From JAQVSH01 sp964451605 (GTDB lineage: Bacteria > Bacteroidota > Bacteroidia > Bacteroidales > UBA4181), in assembly GCA_964451605.1 (NCBI GenBank), contig CAYVJA010000106.1, forward strand, positions 1 through 5,777: a DNA stretch of 5,777 nucleotides. The letters are read 5' to 3'. Shown here in pieces: positions 3,852 through 5,777 of this stretch (positions are counted from its first letter, which is position 1; each line of letters starts with the position of its first letter). The notes beneath the pieces were generated by a model. That model saw only the letters and a program-made list of their open reading frames with translations. It ran no database searches and had not been told where the DNA came from. The translations under genes and the position numbers were made by a program.

Positions 3852-5777
3852 ATGTCAGTAAATAGCACCGAAAGAATCAATTTTGCCTCGACGAGGAATC
3901 AATTGGATTACCCCGATTTTCTCGAAGTGCAATTGAAGTCGTTCTACGATTTCTTCCAGCTCGGTACCACTCCCGAGAATCGGAAACAGGAGGGGCTTTT
4001 TCAGGTTTTTCAGGAGAATTTTCCCATCACCGATACCCGCAACAATTTCGTTCTCGAATTCATCGATTATTTTGTAGATCCTCCCCGTTATACCATTGAG
4101 GAGTGTCTCGAAAGAGGGCTTACCTATAGTGTTCCCCTCAAAGCAAAGCTTAAACTTTACTGTACCGATCCCGAGCATGAGGACTTCGATACAGTGATTC
4201 AGGACGTGTACCTGGGTACGGTACCCTACATGACTCCCAAAGGATCGTTTGTGGTAAACGGTGCTGAGCGGGTCATTGTTTCGCAGCTTCATCGTTCGCC
4301 CGGTGTCTTTTTCGGGCAGAGCCTCCATGCAAACGGCACAAAACTCTATTCTGCCCGTATCATCCCTTTCAAAGGATCGTGGATTGAATTTGCAACTGAC
4401 ATCAATAGTGTCATGTATGCCTATATCGACCGTAAAAAGAAGTTGCCGGTAACTACTTTGTTGCGTGCCATCGGGTACGAGAGCGACAAAGACTTGCTGG
4501 CCATTTTCGATTTGGCCGAGGAGGTAAAAGTTTCCCGTGGTGCTCTTAAGAAGGTCCTGGGCAGAAAACTGGCTGCAAGGGTCTTGAAATCATGGGTCGA
4601 AGACTTCGTCGATGAAGACACCGGCGAGGTGGTCTCCATTGAACGTAACGAAGTGGTGATCGACCGCGAAACGGTTTTGGATAACGATCATATAGATCTG
4701 ATTGTCGATTCGGGTGCTCAGGGTATTCTGCTTCACAAAGAGGGACACTCTCTTTCGGATTATGCTATTATCTATAACACCTTACAAAAGGACCCCTGCA
4801 ACTCCGAAAAGGAGGCTGTATTACATATCTACAGGCAATTGCGTAATTCGGAACCGCCCGACGAAGCTACTGCCCGTGATGTGATTGAGAAACTCTTTTT
4901 CTCCGATAAGCGTTATGATTTGGGCGAAGTAGGTCGTTTCCGGATCAACCAGAAATTGACTCTCGAAACTCCCATGGAGGTTCGGACGCTTACGCGTGAG
5001 GATATCATTGCTATTATCAAGTATCTGATTCAGNNNNNNNNNNTAACCGCCGTGTGAGAACGGTGGGTGAGCAGCTGGCCAATCAGTTCAGCGTGGGGCT
5101 TGCCCGTATGGCACGTACCATCCGTGAACGGATGAATGTACGCGACAACGAGGTGTTTACTCCCATCGATCTGATCAATTCTAAGACTCTCTCTTCGGTG
5201 ATTAACTCCTTCTTCGGCACCAATCAGTTGTCGCAGTTTATGGATCAGACCAATCCGTTGAGCGAGATTACCCATAAGCGTCGTTTATCGGCTCTCGGGC
5301 CCGGCGGTCTTTCGCGTGAGCGTGCCGGCCTCGAAGTGCGCGACGTTCACTATACCCATTACGGACGTCTCTGTCCCATTGAGACCCCGGAAGGACCCAA
5401 TATCGGTCTGATCTCTTCGCTTTGCGTCTATGCCAAAATTAACCATCTCGGGTTTATTGAAACTCCCTATCGTCTTGCCAAAGACGGAAAGGTAGATCTT
5501 TCGCTCGAAGGGGTTAAATATCTCAGCGCCGAGGAGGAGGATGATATTATTGTAGCACAAGCCAATGCTCGTATCGATGAAGAGGGTAACTTTATAGATC
5601 CCAGGGTCAAGTCGCGTCTTGAGGCCGATTATCCCCTCTCCGAAAAGGATGAGGTGCAGATGATGGATGTGGCCCCCAACCAGATTGCCTCTATCGCCGC
5701 TTCGCTTATTCCCTTCCTCGAACACGACGATGCCAACCGTGCCCTTATGGGTTCGAACATGATGCGTCAGGCCGTGC
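3852..5777 (+). CDS. rpoB: DNA-directed RNA polymerase subunit beta (3' end outside window, internal assembly gap)
   Basis: RpoB is the beta subunit of RNA polymerase, forming one pincer of the core enzyme and part of the active centre. The start ATG gives MSVNSTERINFASTRNQLDY, and 394 residues precede a run of Ns. Visible motifs there are GAERVIVSQLHRSPGVFFGQ at 137-156, FKGSWIEFATDIN at 173-185, IDRKKKLPVTTLLRAIG at 192-208 and KRYDLGEVGRFRIN at 353-366. After the gap the gene resumes in another frame, with codons from 5045, as NRRVRTVGEQLANQFSVGLA. It stays open to the edge for 244 more codons, through FFGTNQLSQFMDQTNPLSEI, ALGPGGLSRERAG and CPIETPEGPNIGL. The stop seen at 5055 in the first frame is an artefact of gap length, not a real end. 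About half of the protein is in view. Rifampicin-pocket residues look wild-type. rpoC presumably follows outside the window. Confidence 0.97.
5034..5043. other. Assembly gap: ten N placeholder inside rpoB
   Basis: Ten Ns separate two parts of rpoB that are in different frames. Restoring the frame needs a gap of 2 modulo 3 bases, and ten is 1 modulo 3. Comparison with E. coli RpoB (KKLID to NRRIRSVGE, 15 residues between) suggests about 44 bases are missing. The ten Ns are therefore a nominal spacer rather than a measured length. Confidence 0.93.
5216..5296 (+). other. rpoB: Rifampicin resistance-determining region (cluster I) of rpoB
   Basis: These 27 codons correspond to E. coli RpoB 507-533. 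The main resistance positions carry the sensitive-type residues: Gln513 (codon at 5234), Asp516 (5243), His526 (5273) and Ser531 (5288), in E. coli numbering. Differences from E. coli are Thr508, Asn509, Thr518 and Leu530. Thr518 fits other Bacteroidota from family knowledge, and the rest are at positions not normally tied to high-level resistance. The sequence gives no sign of target-based rifampicin resistance. Confidence 0.85.

Noticed and set aside
5046..5057. Stop codon ending rpoB after about 400 residues, suggesting a pseudogene
   Set aside because: The stop appears only because ten Ns stand in for a gap of another length. From 5045 a different frame continues perfect RpoB similarity to the window edge.
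1..5777. A hidden mobile element, CRISPR, defence or otherwise undescribed gene system
   Set aside because: Known genes and short spacers account for the whole window. No spacer exceeds about 160 nt and all genes are universal housekeeping genes in a conserved order.

Overview
This window is a conserved housekeeping locus: the end of tuf followed by the secE-nusG-rplKAJL-rpoB cluster of a bacterium. Every recognisable gene is on the plus strand. The protein sequences and the tuf / tRNA-Trp / secE / nusG / rplK / rplA / rplJ / rplL / rpoB order fit Bacteroidota, most likely order Bacteroidales. RpoB in particular carries Bacteroidales-like stretches such as NFVLEFIDYFVDPPRYTI and DVHYTHYGRLCPIETPEG. 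Nearly all starts lack a Shine-Dalgarno sequence, which also fits that phylum. I cannot name a genus from sequence alone. A run of ten Ns shows this is draft or metagenome-assembled sequence.

Layout. Positions 1-600 hold the C-terminal half of EF-Tu (domains II and III). A strong hairpin (624-666) follows, and then a complete tRNA-Trp(CCA) at 673-743. Only 16 nt later comes secE (760-951), then nusG (969-1532). After a 95-nt spacer containing a small inverted repeat comes the ribosomal protein block: rplK (1628-2071), rplA (2089-2784), rplJ (2805-3323) and rplL (3375-3749). A 102-nt spacer holds a small hairpin and a long GC-rich hairpin in the position of the classical rplL-rpoB attenuator. 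rpoB starts at 3852 and runs off the right edge. It is broken at 5034-5043 by a placeholder gap that throws the reading frame out.

How the genes work together. EF-Tu delivers aminoacyl-tRNA. L11, L1, L10 and L7/L12 build the ribosomal L1 stalk and the GTPase-associated stalk on which EF-Tu and EF-G act. SecE is a core part of the protein-export channel. NusG binds RNA polymerase and can link it to the ribosome or to Rho. RpoB is the beta subunit of that polymerase. Co-transcription lets the cell scale transcription, translation and secretion together. The hairpins between tuf and the tRNA and between rplL and rpoB are the likely points where output is adjusted.

I found no mobile element, CRISPR array, defence system or unknown gene, and nothing that amounts to a previously undescribed system. 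What deserves a second look is the RNA structure in the spacers and the rpoB assembly gap.
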